From: Eurosta solidaginis
Taxonomy: Eukaryota; Arthropoda; Insecta; Diptera; Tephritidae
Length of the DNA stretch: 64,000 nucleotides
Assembly: GCF_040869045.1 (NCBI RefSeq)
Contig: NC_090321.1
Span: forward strand, 184,545,596-184,609,595
Direction: 5' to 3'
Below, one piece after another: positions 1-11,889 of this stretch. Both the position numbers and the translations under genes were made by a program. Each line of letters begins with the position of its first letter. Position 1 is the stretch's first letter. Under the pieces are notes generated by a model. That model made no database searches, was not told the DNA's origin, and saw nothing but the letters and a program-made list of their open reading frames with translations.

Positions 1-420
1 CCGTACAAGACTCGAAGATCGATAGCCAATAGCAAACCGTCCATAAAAAATCAATAATATTCAATAACAACAGCTGAGATAGGATTTGTTATCAACGAGT
101 TATCTGTTGTTGTCTACAACGATAATATTTCCTTAAAACCGAGTAACTCGTCGAGCCAATAACACTTGGAGAACAAACCCATAACTCGGCGATAGCGTTG
201 TTAACGATAAAAAATCAGCAAACAAATAATTAAAGCCGATAACTCGTTGTCAAAGTTGTAATTTTTTGTCAAAAACCGATAAATCGTCGATATAATTGTT
301 ATGGATAACAAGCCGATAACTATTAGAAAATTCCATGAAATCATTGCTATCGATTATCGATAACACTTTAAACCAAATCGATAACAAACCAATAGTTTCT
401 TGATAACTGTTCCAACATTC
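1..420 (-). repeat. Degenerate ~22-bp minisatellite rich in CGATA (left edge)
   Basis: Read on the minus strand the tract is a loose tandem of units like GTTATCGGCTTGTTATC, for example around 170-330. The same motif family recurs at 56.56-56.88 kb and 63.48-64.0 kb on the + strand. Units are too diverged for a single consensus, and the array continues beyond the window start. From 380 to 600 the sequence grades into unrelated A/T-rich DNA without a gene. Confidence 0.6.
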
Positions 421-615
421 CAGAAATTATACCAAAACTATCCCAAACTACTCTCGCCATGATGCCGAAAAAGTGTTCTAGAATGCCTATCAGCCGACAT
501 CTCAAGCTCGCTGCACTCACACAGTTCGTCCTCACATTTCTTTCGTCCAAGTAGGCTCCTCTTATTCTTCTATGCTTCACGATAGTACTTCCATATTCCA
601 ATACCAGTTTTTTTT

Positions 616-1160
616 TATACTCAGCTGAGCAGAGCTCGCAGAGTATATTAATTTTGTTCGCCTAACGGTACCCTGTAACGACATAAACTAATAGATAGAT
701 ATAGACTTCTATATATCAAAATGATCTGCGAGAAAAAAAATCATTAAGCCATGTCCGTCCATCCGCCCACCGTCCGTCCGTACGTCTGTCCGTAAACACG
801 ATAACTTGAGTAAATGTTGAGGTATCTTAATGAAATTTAGTGTGTATATTTCTGGGCACTCATCTCAGATCGCTATCTAAAATGAACGAAATCGGACTAT
901 AACCGCGCCCACTTTTTCGATGGAGAAAATTTTGAAAAACCGAAAAAGTGCGATAATTCATTACCAAAGACGGATAAAGCTATGAAACTTTGTAGGTGGG
1001 TTGACCTTATGACGCAGAATAGAAAATTCGTAAAATTTTGGAAAATGGGCGTGGCACAGCCCACTTTTAAAAGAAGGTAATTTAAAAGTTTTGCAAGCTG
1101 TAATTTGGCAGCTGAACATGTAATCTTCGGTTACGCCTGAACTTATCCTTCCTTAATTAT
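616..1160 (+). mobile_element. Short HINE (DINE-like non-autonomous Helentron), no tandem core
   Basis: It starts TATACTCAGCTGAGCAGAGC, has the CCGTCC microsatellite at about 750-790, and ends ttcggttacgcctgaac...ccttaattat. Both ends and the blocks with cacgataacttgagtaaa and gggcgtggc match the longer copies, but the 130-bp array is absent. End sequences are diverged, so this is an old copy. Confidence 0.75.
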
Positions 1161-1277
1161 TTTTTTTTTTTACTGGAAACCTATTGTGTGTTCAGCAGCG
1201 ACCCATAGTGGATGAGAAATGTGCATCCATTGCTCAGTTATTTCGCCAGTTAGAAGATAGTTTTTAGGTGTCAGGTG

Positions 1278-1553
1278 AGTTCTGGATACTGTAACAGGTT
1301 AAAGTCGTACATGCCCAGAATCAGCCCCGAAATATGTAATGTATGTGCTGCATGTGATGTGTCCCCACATGACGATAACCATCTTTTCTATTGTAATGTG
1401 GAACCTACGCCTTTAACACCCATCTCCCTGGTCCGACCCTGTTCAAACAGCCAGTTTCTTCGACTCCCGTTAGAAGATTTTGATGACAATTTGTGAGTGG
1501 TAGTGTCCATTGAATGGGGCGAGGCACTGTTAATACAACAACAACAACAACAT
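1278..1553 (+). mobile_element. 5'-truncated LINE 3' end with (CAA)n tail
   Basis: The insert is flanked by a perfect 10-bp duplication GTGTCAGGTG at 1268-1277 and 1554-1563. The coding remnant reads SGYCNRLKSYMPRI, then CNVCAACDVSPHDDNHLFYC, a Cys/His C-terminal signature I recognise from RNase H-bearing dipteran LINEs. It stops near 1495, and a 3' tail of ACAACAACAACAACAAC follows. This is a dead-on-arrival copy from target-primed reverse transcription. Confidence 0.75.
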
Positions 1554-1563
1554 GTGTCAGGTG

Positions 1564-2387
1564 TGAGAGCTGAGTTTAGTAATCATCAGCTGTCAGCTTT
1601 TAGATAGAAATTTTTTTCAGATTGTAAGTTAGTCTGAATAAAGTTCTTCTAAGTTTGATACCTAAGACAAACGGATATGCATTCTCGCTTAAAAATTTGG
1701 GCTTCTCTCGTGGCTAAGTGCCAGAAATTACACTAATTGTAAACCCAAGAACTTTAACCAAAATTTATCTTTAACATTAAATCAAATATTCGTACACCAA
1801 AAAGGTTGCTTTGATTTCTCTGATAAACTGTATTATATAGTTTAAAATCTATATAGTTATCATACAAAATCCGTTTTTTAATAATTTTTTTCCTGCTTTT
1901 AATAAACCTTATCAAGTTTGTTACTTAAGTCTTTTGTTCCGTTAGTTTATTGCAGCTGATAAGTGTTAAGCGCTGCATCATAAGCACATAAAATTCACGT
2001 ATTTATTATCAACATTTCTCCTAATGACATACTTATCTATATTAAAAGCAACTTCCATTTCCGTTGCTTTTACTGCAATCCCCAAAGAAGATAAATCAAA
2101 TTGTTTACTGTTCCAATGACAGCCAAGCAAAGGACTACAAAAAGCCAAACAACTCAATTTACTGATAATTACAAAGAACAAAGATTGTTAGTCACTGCCG
2201 TTGACTGTCGTGCTCTCTTCACCCACATACTTCTCGGTGCACGTTTTTTGTGTCAAAATTAATTTTATGTTTTTCGTGTCTGTGACGAATTATTTCTTAT
2301 TTGCTTGAAAGGGTATATTTTTCTTATGATGTACAGCTTTCGTCGTGTATTTAGAATCACGTGCAAACATATTTATTTATCTTATAC
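1564..2387. other. A/T-rich intergenic or intronic stretch, nothing recognised
   Basis: No coding pattern, repeat end or RNA gene was recognised. It probably belongs to the intron upstream of the CLIP-like exon. Confidence 0.4.
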
Positions 2388-2645
2388 GCGGCCGCCGTGG
2401 TGTGGTGGTCGCGTGCTCCACCTACCACACCGATTGTCCTAAGTTCAACTCACAGAACACTCTTTCTGCCATGAAACGCTTTTCACTGAAAATTCATCTG
2501 CCTTGCGGATGCCTTTCAGAGCCGGCATAAAATATGTAGGCCCCGTCTCTCCAATTCGTTGAGAAACTTAAAAGCAGCACAACGCAAATTGGAAGAAAAG
2601 CACGGCCTAAATTTCTTCGGGGGTAAATCGCGATTTTTTTTTTTT
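2388..2645 (+). mobile_element. tRNA-derived SINE, copy 1 (internally deleted)
   Basis: It begins GCCGCCGTGGTGTGGTGGTC, which resembles a tRNA A box, with a decayed B box (AGTTCAACTCA) about 40 bp on. The body shares long stretches with the copy at 45.08 kb (TTCATCTGCCTTGCGGATGCC, GGCATAAAATATGTAGG, CGCAAATTGGAAG). About 70 bp around the tRNA/body junction is missing compared with that copy. Confidence 0.65.
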
Positions 2646-2891
2646 AGACGAAATGATCTAAAGTAGAAAAATTGGCACTTATTCAAATGAATTTGTTTAA
2701 CGCATGTAAGGGCTGATCAAAAAGAAATGAAATTAAGGTACTAAGAAAAATGCATTAATATATGTTCACACCAATTTCTCGAGGACCAATGTTATTATGC
2801 AAAATATTTGCATCTTTTTTAAGAACAAACACTAAGAAATTTTTAAATAAAATACCAATATTAAACTCTCCCTTTTCTCTCCTTCTTTTAG

Positions 2892-3049
2892 TTCAATCGG
2901 GCCGAAATATAAGACATTTACCCTGCATTGTTAGAAAATCGGGTCGTTCCGGTATTTGCATGTTCGCCATTGATTGCATCAAACAGAATGGCACTCACTT
3001 GGGTACATGTATTGACCGTTTTTACTTTGGTTCGTGTTGTCAACTGAAG
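2892..3049 (+). CDS. Np: Exon 1 seen: six-cysteine CLIP-like knot of the Np-like protease
   Basis: The acceptor is tctccttcttttag at 2878-2891 and the donor is AAG|gtaagt at 3049/3050. The exon begins with two bases completing a codon from an unseen upstream exon and ends in phase 0, matching the GAC start at 4512. The 52 whole codons carry cysteines at residues 11, 22, 28, 39, 48 and 49 in the pattern C-x10-C-M-F-x3-C-x10-C-x8-C-C, with SGxxGIC and LGTCIDRFYFGSCC. This is the small disulfide knot that precedes the stalk in Stubble/filzig/Notopleural-type proteases and resembles a CLIP domain. The ATG at 2762 lies in intron sequence and is not taken as a start. The signal or membrane exon is missing from the window. 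Confidence 0.83.
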
Positions 3050-4380
3050 GTAAGTAAATTTAAAAATTATAAAGTGAATTTAGCTAGTAGCCATAGCATT
3101 GGGAGGCTTATTTACGCTGAGAAGGGCTCCATTTTTTTTTAGTTATATGACAACTACTTTGAAGAATTCACGGCATTGAAGATGAAACTCTTCCGCTACC
3201 GCTGTGGATTTGGGGCAGCTAGCCATAAGTTTAAGCTTAAACTTTTTCTGCTCGTCCATCAAATGCAGTGGTGCAGAATGTTGAGCTGATAGGTTAGGTT
3301 GGGTGGCCGCAGCTCATATAAGCTCAATTGGGAAATTTCACGGTGCATTATGATACCATATTATCGCGATACAGGTTCCTAATTATTTAGAGAATCATTG
3401 CGAGATTAGTGTCCGTGTAGTCGTTACATCGCTTCAAATGTGAAGGAAATATCTAGTGCTGTCCACCACACCATTACTGCATAGAATAAAATCGGCTCGA
3501 TCATCATACGATTCTACAGATATAGCACCATCGTTGGGAGTCACCAGTATTTGCTAATTGCACATTGCGGCAGCAGCAAAAGGAGCCGAAGCCCTCCTTG
3601 TCATGTCTCTGCCACACTAAGCTTTCATGACTACTTGCCGTCAGGAACAATCTAAAGATTCCTAATTTAATCAGATAATACGAATGCCACTTTTCCAATC
3701 AAGGGGTATTGTGGCTCCTCGCTACATTTTACTTGTGTTGACCGGTAGACCACATGACTCAGATCACCTGGATCCGCAAGGTGTTGAGAAATTTTTCCAC
3801 CTTTAATTGCTAAATTAGATTTCGCCAAGCACATTCCAAACCAGTATAAAAATAACGCTTGCGTAGCCCTTTCCTGACATTTTTCAGGGTTGCTCCTCCC
3901 AGAGTCACATCCACTGTGCTGCCCTTCACCAGTATGCTAATAAATTTTTCCACAGTTTATTCGAGTACCAGTACTGTTGGGACCTATATAAGCTTGATAC
4001 AATCCAGACCCTAACTAAGTGATAAAAAAGCTAGACATAGCGGTTGTCAGTTATAGTCTTAGACACCTTTTATATAAGAAAAACAATTCTACTCCGAAAA
4101 CAAAGACCAATAAGCGGCTTCAGATTTTATGAAAAGCTGTCGACAGTGCGGGCGCTTTAATTTAAATAGTAATTCGAAAATCGGGAAAGTAATATTCCGT
4201 TCTATAGTGCGTAGCCAACAATGTGCTATTAGAACACTGGTTTCAATTCTATTTATCTTTACTCCTCCACTCTTTCTCAATCGCCTTTTCAATCTCCTTA
4301 TATCGACGCATCGCACTCTGTTTCCGCCCGTCGGTCTGCCTCTTTCAAGACCTCTTACCAAACTCTTTTCTACCTGAATC

Positions 4381-4413
<33 letters not shown>

Positions 4414-4511
4414 ATCCCACTTCCCTTCCTTACTCTCTACCCAAATTAAGGGCCTAAACACCCACTCACACATACACACACTTTTTAATTACAACATTTG
4501 CTTTTCCGTAG
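3050..4511 (+). other. Intron between knot and stalk exons; (CT)n tract
   Basis: The intron is phase 0 with gtaagt at 3050 and a terminal ag at 4510-4511. A TTAGG-like tail (aggttaggttggg near 3291) suggests an old repeat from about 3290 to 3960 that I could not assign. A pyrimidine microsatellite of CT repeats lies at 4381-4413. No exon is needed between the flanking ones because the phases already match. Confidence 0.6.
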
Positions 4512-6045
4512 GACGACGCTGCGCTCTTTGCACCCGAAATCAGTGATAATAGCATCGATGCAAATACGATTTCACATTTCCCACATGAATCTACTACACT
4601 GCCCACCAGCACGTTGTTCAAACTCACCACGCTCGATCCTCATCACACAGTACAAAATAGCAGCAACAGCATAAGCGAAACAGTGAGAAATGTGACACAA
4701 AGTTATCTACAACAACACGGAAGCACTTACAATATGAGCAGCAGCAGCAGTAGTCCCAGCAGCAGTAGCTACAACAATAAGGTGGATACCACACCCACAA
4801 GCACGAGCAATAGCACAAAGCCAATTAAACTGACAACAACAAATGCACCAAGGCAACCACCAGCACATACAACACACAAAAACTCACAGTTTGTAGTACG
4901 CACCACACCCAAACCGACTGTTGCACCTACAACAATAAAGCCACCACGCCGTAAAACCACAATGGCACGACCTGTACTCACCACCACCGAACGCCCACAA
5001 TTAGATACGCTCATAGAGGTGACAACGCAACCAACAAAATTTGTTACATTCCAAATAGTCGAGACCACTACACCGACGGCCACGGGTACGAATATTAAAT
5101 TGGATGAACTTCCTAACACGCAGCGACCACTACTTACGACGAACCGCTATCGGCCGCGTCCGGCAACAACTGAAGTGCCTACAAAGATATTTACAACTAC
5201 TCCAAAGCAACCAGAGCCAGTGAAAATAACGACACGTCCCAAGCCCATAATTACGCGACGTCCCATTACAAGTAGTAGACCACAGCAATCTCGGCCACGC
5301 CCATCAGTGAGTGTGAAGCCTACGCGACGGCCGCCAGTGGAAAATAATGTCAATGAGTCAGTTAAGCCCGTTTTTCTAAATTTAACAACAACAGACAGTA
5401 ATACGGGTTCTACAATATACCGTCGTCCAACACCCACGCCGACAACGGTTGTAATTTTGAATAACGATGAAGTACTCACCACTATGGTGGAAACAAAAGT
5501 GCCCTTACCAAGCGAATCGTTGGCTCAAACGACGCATGCACCAAGACCACGACCCAAGCCTACCGCTGAGATTGTGAAAGTACCAATACCCACCATAGAC
5601 GTAGCAGCATCAACAACTAGTTCAGCAGAGCCTAAAACAACAACAACAACAACAACTTCTGTGCCAACCATCATAAGAAGTACGACACAGAAGCCTAGCA
5701 TGTCTATCAAAACTAAACCAACAACGGAAAGCTCAGCCGCAACCAGTCTAACTACAACGACAGAGAAAGAAGCCGAGAACCCTCCAAAAGGAACGTCAGT
5801 AGGAACAAACACGAAAGTGCCCATTAGTAGTACAACCCCACAATCGGCAACACTCACCACAGAAACAGCCAAAGTAGAGTCGCCAGTAAGTCTCGAAATA
5901 ACGACATTAATACCTGGTTTGATAACGTGGACCAATGAGGAGAATGAGCCGACTACTATGAATGCGACCGTGGAATGGGTTTCAGAATCGAATATTTTCA
6001 ACTTAGATAGAATAACGGAGTCCGCAGGCCCAAATGCTGAGACAG
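4512..6045 (+). CDS. Np: Exon 2 seen: Thr/Pro/Ser-rich stalk of the Np-like protease
   Basis: The acceptor is cttttccgtag at 4501-4511 and the donor is GACAG|gtaag at 6045/6046. The frame is open throughout and begins DDAALFAPEISDN, so it continues upstream of the first ATG at 4614; that ATG is internal. The exon encodes 511 residues plus one base. Composition is dominated by Thr, Pro, Ser, Lys and Arg with repeated TTT, RPxP and TTxKP patterns, runs of Ser near residue 105-115 and Thr runs from (ACA)n tracts near 5638. There is no cysteine. This is typical of an extended, probably O-glycosylated stalk between the CLIP-like knot and the protease. Open frames on the opposite strand are an effect of the codon bias. 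A (CT)n tract lies about 100 bp upstream of the acceptor. Confidence 0.85.
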
Positions 6046-6117
6046 GTAAGTAGTTCTTAAAAATTAAATTCTTTAAATACATATCTCAGATATAATCGAA
6101 TTATCCTACTTTTACAG

Positions 6118-6651
6118 CTTCCACAAGACCGCCTCCCACCACAAGCACTATGATATCGGTAGAAACAAGCATAAGTGAAATTATTGGTAGCATATCCTTA
6201 ATAATGCCGAAACCAGAGCGTCCTTCATCAGTAGTCACACAGCCACCAAAACCTCAAGCAAAACCAACAGAGAACCCTGTACCTGTCACAACAACTGCAC
6301 CTATAACTACAGTAAACATCCCTACAACTACACGTACTACAACCGCAGCGCCTTCAACTACGACTACAACTACCACTACGCCAAAACCTCCACCAAAAGC
6401 AACAGCTCCATCTAAAATATCCACATCTTCTACAACAACAACAACAACTAGCGCGCCACCAAAAACTGAAAGCTCTATTGAATTGGGAGAATTGTCTTCT
6501 TCGACAAGCGCTGAAATTGCTACCGAGGGTTTTTCGACGACAGGAGGTATTTTTGGCACAACCGAGTATAGTACTGAGGATTATAATGGGACATTTGGAT
6601 CATCGGCACCGGCGCCAGTTAATGCGTTGGAAGGCGTGGATTATAGACAAA
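6118..6651 (+). CDS. Np: Exon 3 seen: second stalk exon of the Np-like protease
   Basis: The acceptor is tacttttacag (ends 6117) and the donor is ACAAA|gtgagt at 6651/6652, after a 72-bp intron. The previous exon leaves one base, so the first codon is split G|CT and the reading continues STRPPPTTSTM. The ATG at 6150 is internal. The encoded 177 residues are Thr/Pro-rich with no cysteine (TTTRTTTAAPSTTTTTTT-like runs near 6325-6385), then turn acidic and less repetitive near the end (LEGVDYRQ). The last codon is split A|TC across the 23.9 kb intron to give I just before the first Cys of the protease module. Exon-intron phase 1 at this boundary is compatible only with the 30567 exon among candidates seen. 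Confidence 0.83.
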
Positions 6652-6784
6652 GTGAGTGATTTATAAACTATTTATACTTAGGGAGTCAATTAATGGCGAT
6701 TTTCATGAATTTAGCAGCAAAGTAGTCATAACTGAAGCACTTTTGGAAGAAATATTGCTTTTTTGCTATGGACACTGGCTATTG

Positions 6785-7190
6785 AAAGAGTAAGGTTAGG
6801 AGCAACCGATTATTAACGGTACCTTTTCAGAACCGGTTAATTTTCTCTAAGTGGGTAGGTTTTTTGGAACAGATTACTTTTTTCAACCGGTCCTTATTTG
6901 GGACTACACTTTTCGAAATTGTGGAGTTTTTGTCAACCGGTTATCTTTTTGATATCGGTTACTTATTTGGAACCTATTGCCTTTTTTTTTTTTTTGAACT
7001 GGCTCCTTTTTTAAACTGGTTACCTTAATGAAACCGGCTACATTTCGAAACTGGCTTATGTAACCAGTATTTTTTAAATAAAACGGCTTAATTTTTTAAT
7101 ACCGTCACTTTTTTATCCAGGTGCTTTTAATCCGAATCCTTATTTGAGCCGCTTACTTTTTTTGAAAAAGTAACTGTTGCGAGACCCGTG
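6785..7190 (+). repeat. Degenerate ~20-bp minisatellite, GGAACCGGTT type
   Basis: Loose tandem units of the form TTTTTGGAACCGGTTACTTTT recur (cagaaccggttaattttc, caaccggttatctttttg, aaccggctacatttcg). The same family forms a 1.7-kb array at 58.28-59.96 kb. Confidence 0.6.
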
Positions 7191-7354
7191 AGGGTTACGC
7201 ATAAGTACAAAATCAACCATTGAAAGTTTCGCTCTATTGAAAGAAGCATTACCAGGGACTGTGCTGTTCGAACTTCATTTGCTCCCCACTCTATTGTATT
7301 TGCTTTTCCACTCTTGCTCTTGATTCTTCTTTTCTTTTCTGTTTCCCAAATTTT

Positions 7355-7732
7355 TTTTCTTTATTTTTCTTGCTGTTTCTAGACATGTGTATTCTTCTTT
7401 TAATTCTTACATTAATTTAATCTCCTTTTTCTCTTTATACTTTTTCATTTGTTCTTTCTTCTTCTTTTCTTTATCAACTTCGTTTAATTTATTCTCTTCT
7501 CTTGTTAATTCCTGGCCTCATTTTTTATCCCCATCTGCTTCTTCATCCTCTTTTTCTGCTGTCTTCCTTTTTTTTCTTATTCGTCTCCTTCCCTTTTTTC
7601 TCCATTTTTCCTTCTCCTTCTTCTCCTGCCTTTCTTTTTCTTTTTACTACTCCAGTTATTTCTTACTTACTTACTACCCCGGGTAATTTTGGTCCTTATT
7701 TATCCTCATTTCATTCCTTTTCTCGCTGTTTT
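7355..7732 (+). repeat. Pyrimidine-rich spacer, first copy of a 378-bp direct duplication
   Basis: It is nearly identical to 11513-11889 (tgctgtttctagacatgtg... to ...tttctcgctgttt), and each copy is immediately followed by a HINE starting TATACTCAG. The long open frames in it encode only Phe/Ser/Leu from the CT-rich composition and are not genes. Confidence 0.85.
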
Positions 7733-10700
7733 TATACTCAGTTGAGCAGAGCTCACAGAGTATATTAAGTTTGATTGGATAACGGTTGGTTGTACATATA
7801 TAAAGGAATCGATATAGATATAGACTTCCATATATCAAAATAATCAGGATCGAAAAAAAATTTGATTGAGCCATGTCCGTCCGTCCGTCCGTCCGTTAAC
7901 ACGATAACTTGAGTAAATTTTGAGGTATCTTGATGAAATTTGGTATGTAGGTTCCTGAGCACTCATCTCAGATCGCTATTTAAAATGAACGATATCGGAC
8001 TATAACCACGCCCATTTTTCGATATCGAAAATTTCGAAAAACCGAAACATTGCGATAATTCATTACAAAAGAGAGATAAAGCGACGAAACTTGGTAGATG
8101 AGTTGAACTTATGACGCAAAATAGAAAATTAGTAAAATTTTGGACAACGGGCGTGGCACCGCCCACTTTTAAAAGAAGGTAATTTAAAATTTTGCAAGCT
8201 GTAATTTGGCAGTCGTTGAAGATATCATGATGAAATTTGGCAGGAACGTTACTCCTATTACTATATGTACGCTTAATAAAAATTAGCAAAATCGGAGAAG
8301 GACCACGCCCACATTAAAAAAAAAAAATTTTTAAGTAAAATTTTAACAAAAAATTTAATATCTTTACAGTATATAAGTAAATTATGTCAACATTCAACTC
8401 CAGTAATGATATAGTGCAAGAAAATACAAAAATAAAAGAAAATTTCAAAATGGGCGTGGCTCCGCCCTTTTTCATTTAAGTTGTCTAGGATACTTTTAAC
8501 GCCATAAGTCGAACAAAAACTAACCGATTCTTTTGAACTTTGACAGGGGCACAGATTTTATGACGATAACTCTTTTCTGTGAAAATGGGCGAAATCGGTT
8601 GATGCCACGCCCAGTTTTTATACACAGTCGTCCGTCTGTCCTTCCGCATGGCCGTTAACACGATAACTTGAGCAAAAATCGACATATCTTTAATGAACTT
8701 AGTTCACGTGCTTACTTGAACTGACCTTATCTTGGTATGAAAAATGAACGAAATCCGACTAGGACCACGCCCACTTTTTCGATATCGAAAATTTCGAAAA
8801 ATGAAAAAAATCCCATAATTCTATACCAAATACGAAAAAAGGGATGAAACATGGTAAGGTAATTGGATTGTTTTATTGAAGCGAATATAACTTTAGAAAA
8901 AACTTTATAAAATGGTTGTGACACCTACCATATTAAGTAGAAGAAACTGAAAAAGTTCTGCAGGGCGAAATAAAAAACCCTTAAAATCTTGGCAGGTATT
9001 ACATATATAAATAAATTAGCGGTATCCAACAGATGATGTTCTGGGTCACCCTGGTCCACATTTTGGTCGATATCTGGAAAACGCCTTCACATATACAACT
9101 ACCACCACTCCCTTTTAAAACTCTCATTAATACCTTTAATTTGATACCCATATCTTACAAACACATTCTAGAGTCACCCCTGGGCCACCTTTATGGCGAT
9201 ATCTCGAAAAGGCGTCCACCTATAGAACTAAGGCCCACTCCCTTTTAAAATACTCATTAGCTCCTTTAGTTTGATACCCATATTGCACAAACGAATTCTA
9301 GAGTCACCCCTGGCCCACCTTTATGGCGATATCTCGAAACGGCGTCCACCTATGGAACTAAGGATTACTCCATTATAAAATACTCATTAACACCTTTCTT
9401 TTGATACCCATATTGTACAAACAAATTCTAGAGTCACCCCTGGTCCACCTTTATGGCGATATTTCGAAAATGCGACCACCTATACAACAACCACCACTCC
9501 CTTTTAAAACCCTCATTAATACCTTAAATTTGATCCCCATATCGTACAAACACATTCTAGAGTCATCCCTGTTCCACATTTATGGCCATATCTAGAAAAG
9601 GCGTCCACCTATAGAACTAAGGCCCACTCCCTTTTAAAATACTCATTAACTCCTTTCGTTTGATACCCATATTGCACAAACGAATTCTAGAGTCACCCCT
9701 GGCCCACCTTTATGGCGATATCTCGAAACGGCGTCCACCTATGGAACTAAGGATTACTCCCTTTTAAAATACTCATTAACACCTTTTTTTTGATACCCAT
9801 ATCGTACAAACACGTTCTAGAGTCACCCCTGGTCCACCTTTATGGCGATATTTCGAAATGGCGTCCACCTATAGAACTAAGGCCCACTCCCTTTTAAAAT
9901 ACTCATTAACACCTTTCATTTGATACCCATATCGTACAAACATATTCTAAAGTCACCCGTGGTCCACCTTTATGGCGATATCTCGAAAAGGCGAACACCT
10001 ATAGAACGAAGGCCCACTCCCTTTTAAAAATACTCATTAACACCTTTCATTTGATACCCATATCGTACTAACAAAGTCTAGAGTCACCCTGGTCCACCTT
10101 TATTGCGATACCTCGAAAAGGCGTCCACCTATAGAACTACGGCCCACTCCCTTTTAAAATACTCATTAACTACTTTCGTTTGATACTCATATTGCACAAA
10201 CGAATTCTAGAGTCACACCTGGCCCACCTTTATGGCGATATCTCGAAACGGCGTCCACCTATGGAACTAAGGATTACTCCCTTTTAAAATACTCATTAAC
10301 ACCTTTCTTTTGATACCCATATTGTACAAACAAATTCTAGAGTCACCCCTGGTCCACCTTTATGGCGATATCTCGAAACGGCATCCACCTATGGAACTAA
10401 GGATTACTCCCTTTTAAAATACTCATTAACACCTTTCATTTGATACCCATATCGTACAAACGCATTCTAGAGTCACCTCTGGTCCACCTTTATGGCGATA
10501 TCTCGAAAAGGTGACCACGTATACAACAACCACCAATATACATCATTCAACCACCACTCCCTTTTAAAACCCTCATTAATACCTTTAATTTGATACCCAT
10601 ATCGTACAAACACATTCTAGAGTCACCCCTGGTCCACCTTTATGGCGATATTTCGAAACGGCGTCCACCTATAGAACTAAGGCCCACTCCATTTTAAAAT

Positions 10701-11512
10701 ACTCATTAACACCTTTCGTTTGATGCCCATATTGTACAAACAAATTCTAGGGTCACCCCTGGTACACCTTTATGGCGATATCTCGAAACGGCGTCCACCT
10801 ATGGGACTAAGGATTACTCCCTTTTAAAATAGTTATTAACACCTTTCTTTTGATACCCATATTGAACAAACAAATTCTAGGGTCACCCCTGGTCCACCTT
10901 TATGGCGATATTTCGAAACGGCGTCCACCTATAGAACTAAGGCCCACTCCCTTTTAAAATACTCATTAACACCTTTCGTTTGATACCCATATCGTAAAAA
11001 CACATTCTAGAGTCAACCCTGGACCACCTTTATGGCGATATTTCGAAACAACATCCACCTATAGAACTAAGGCCCACTCCCTTTTAAAATACTCATTAAC
11101 ACCATTCGTTTGATGCCCATATTGTACAAACAAATTCTAGAGTCACCCCTGTTCCACATTTGTGGCGATATCTCGAAAAGGCGTCCACCTATGGAACTAA
11201 GGATTACTCCCTTTTAAAATACTCATTAACACCTTTAATTTGATACCCATATCGTACAAACGCATTCTAGAGTCAACCCTGATCCACCTTTATGGCTATA
11301 TCCCTAAATAACGTCCACCTATAGAACTATGGCCCACTCCCTCATACAATACTCTTTAATGCCTTTCATTTGATACACATGTCATACAAACACATTCCAG
11401 GGTTTCCCTCGCTTCATTTTCCTACATGGTTATTTTCCCTTATGTTGTCACCATAGCTCTCAACTGAGTATGTAATGTTCGGTTACACCCGAACTTAACC
11501 TTCCTTACTTGT
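7733..11512 (+). mobile_element. HINE copy 2a with central 130-bp array
   Basis: The 5' end is TATACTCAGTTGAGCAGAGC. The 13-bp inverted pair ATACTCAGTTGAG (7734-7746) and CTCAACTGAGTAT (11459-11471) flanks the element, with a hairpin GTTCGG/CCGAAC at 11477-11494 that ends 18 nt before the terminal CTTACTTGT. Inside are a (GTCC)n tract near 7875, blocks with GGGCGTGGC and CGATATCG palindromes, and the tandem core. No RepHel protein is encoded, so it is non-autonomous. This plan matches what is known of DINE-1/HINE elements. Confidence 0.85.
9105..11410 (+). repeat. 130-bp tandem core of HINE 2a (about 17 units)
   Basis: Successive ttgataccca anchors fall at 9141, 9271 and 9401, a period of 129-130 bp. 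Each unit holds TTTGATACCCATATCGTAC, TTCTAGAGTCACCCCTGG, TATGGCGATATCTCGAAA and CTCCCTTTTAAAATACTC. Short open frames repeat with the unit but shift frame because 130 is not a multiple of 3. Confidence 0.9.
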
Positions 11513-11889
11513 TTTTCTTTATTTTTCTTGCTGTTTCTAGACATGTGTATTCTTCTGTTAATTCTTACATTACTTTTATCTCCTTTTTCTCTTTATATTT
11601 TTTCATTTGTTCTTTCTTCTTCTTTTCTTTATCAACTTCGTTTAATTTATTCTCTTCTCTTGTTAATTCCTGGCCTCATTTTTTATCCTCATCTGCTTCT
11701 TCATCCTCTTTTTCTGCTGTCTTCCTTTTTTCCTTATTCGTCTCCTTCCCTTTTTTCTCCATTTTTCCTTCTCCTTCTTCTCCTGCCTTTCTTTTTCTTT
11801 TTACTACTCCAGTTATTTCTTACTTACTTACTACCCCGGGTAATTTTGGTCCTTATTTATCCTCATTTCATTCCTTTTCTCGCTGTTTT
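11513..11889 (+). repeat. Second copy of the pyrimidine-rich spacer
   Basis: It begins directly at the 3' terminus of HINE 2a and aligns to 7355-7732 with few substitutions and a one-base indel. It runs straight into the 5' end of HINE 2b. Confidence 0.85.

Noticed and set aside
3144..3200. Possible extra exon after tttttttttag
   Set aside because: Exons 2892-3049 and 4512-6045 already join in phase 0. The candidate has no convincing donor and its peptide does not resemble the family.
4624..6559. Minus-strand ORFs opposite the Thr-rich exons
   Set aside because: They are antisense shadows of ACN and CCN codons (Val/Gly/Ser-rich) without splice or domain support.
7387..7768. Phe/Leu/Ser-rich ORFs in the pyrimidine tracts (also near 11.5, 18.6, 21.8 and 27.0 kb)
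   Set aside because: Composition alone keeps TTC/TCT/CTT frames open. They look like membrane proteins but have no domain, start context or conservation beyond the tract.
9105..11410. CRISPR-like direct repeats
   Set aside because: Units are contiguous 130-bp tandem repeats without unique spacers, in an intron-bearing eukaryotic region.
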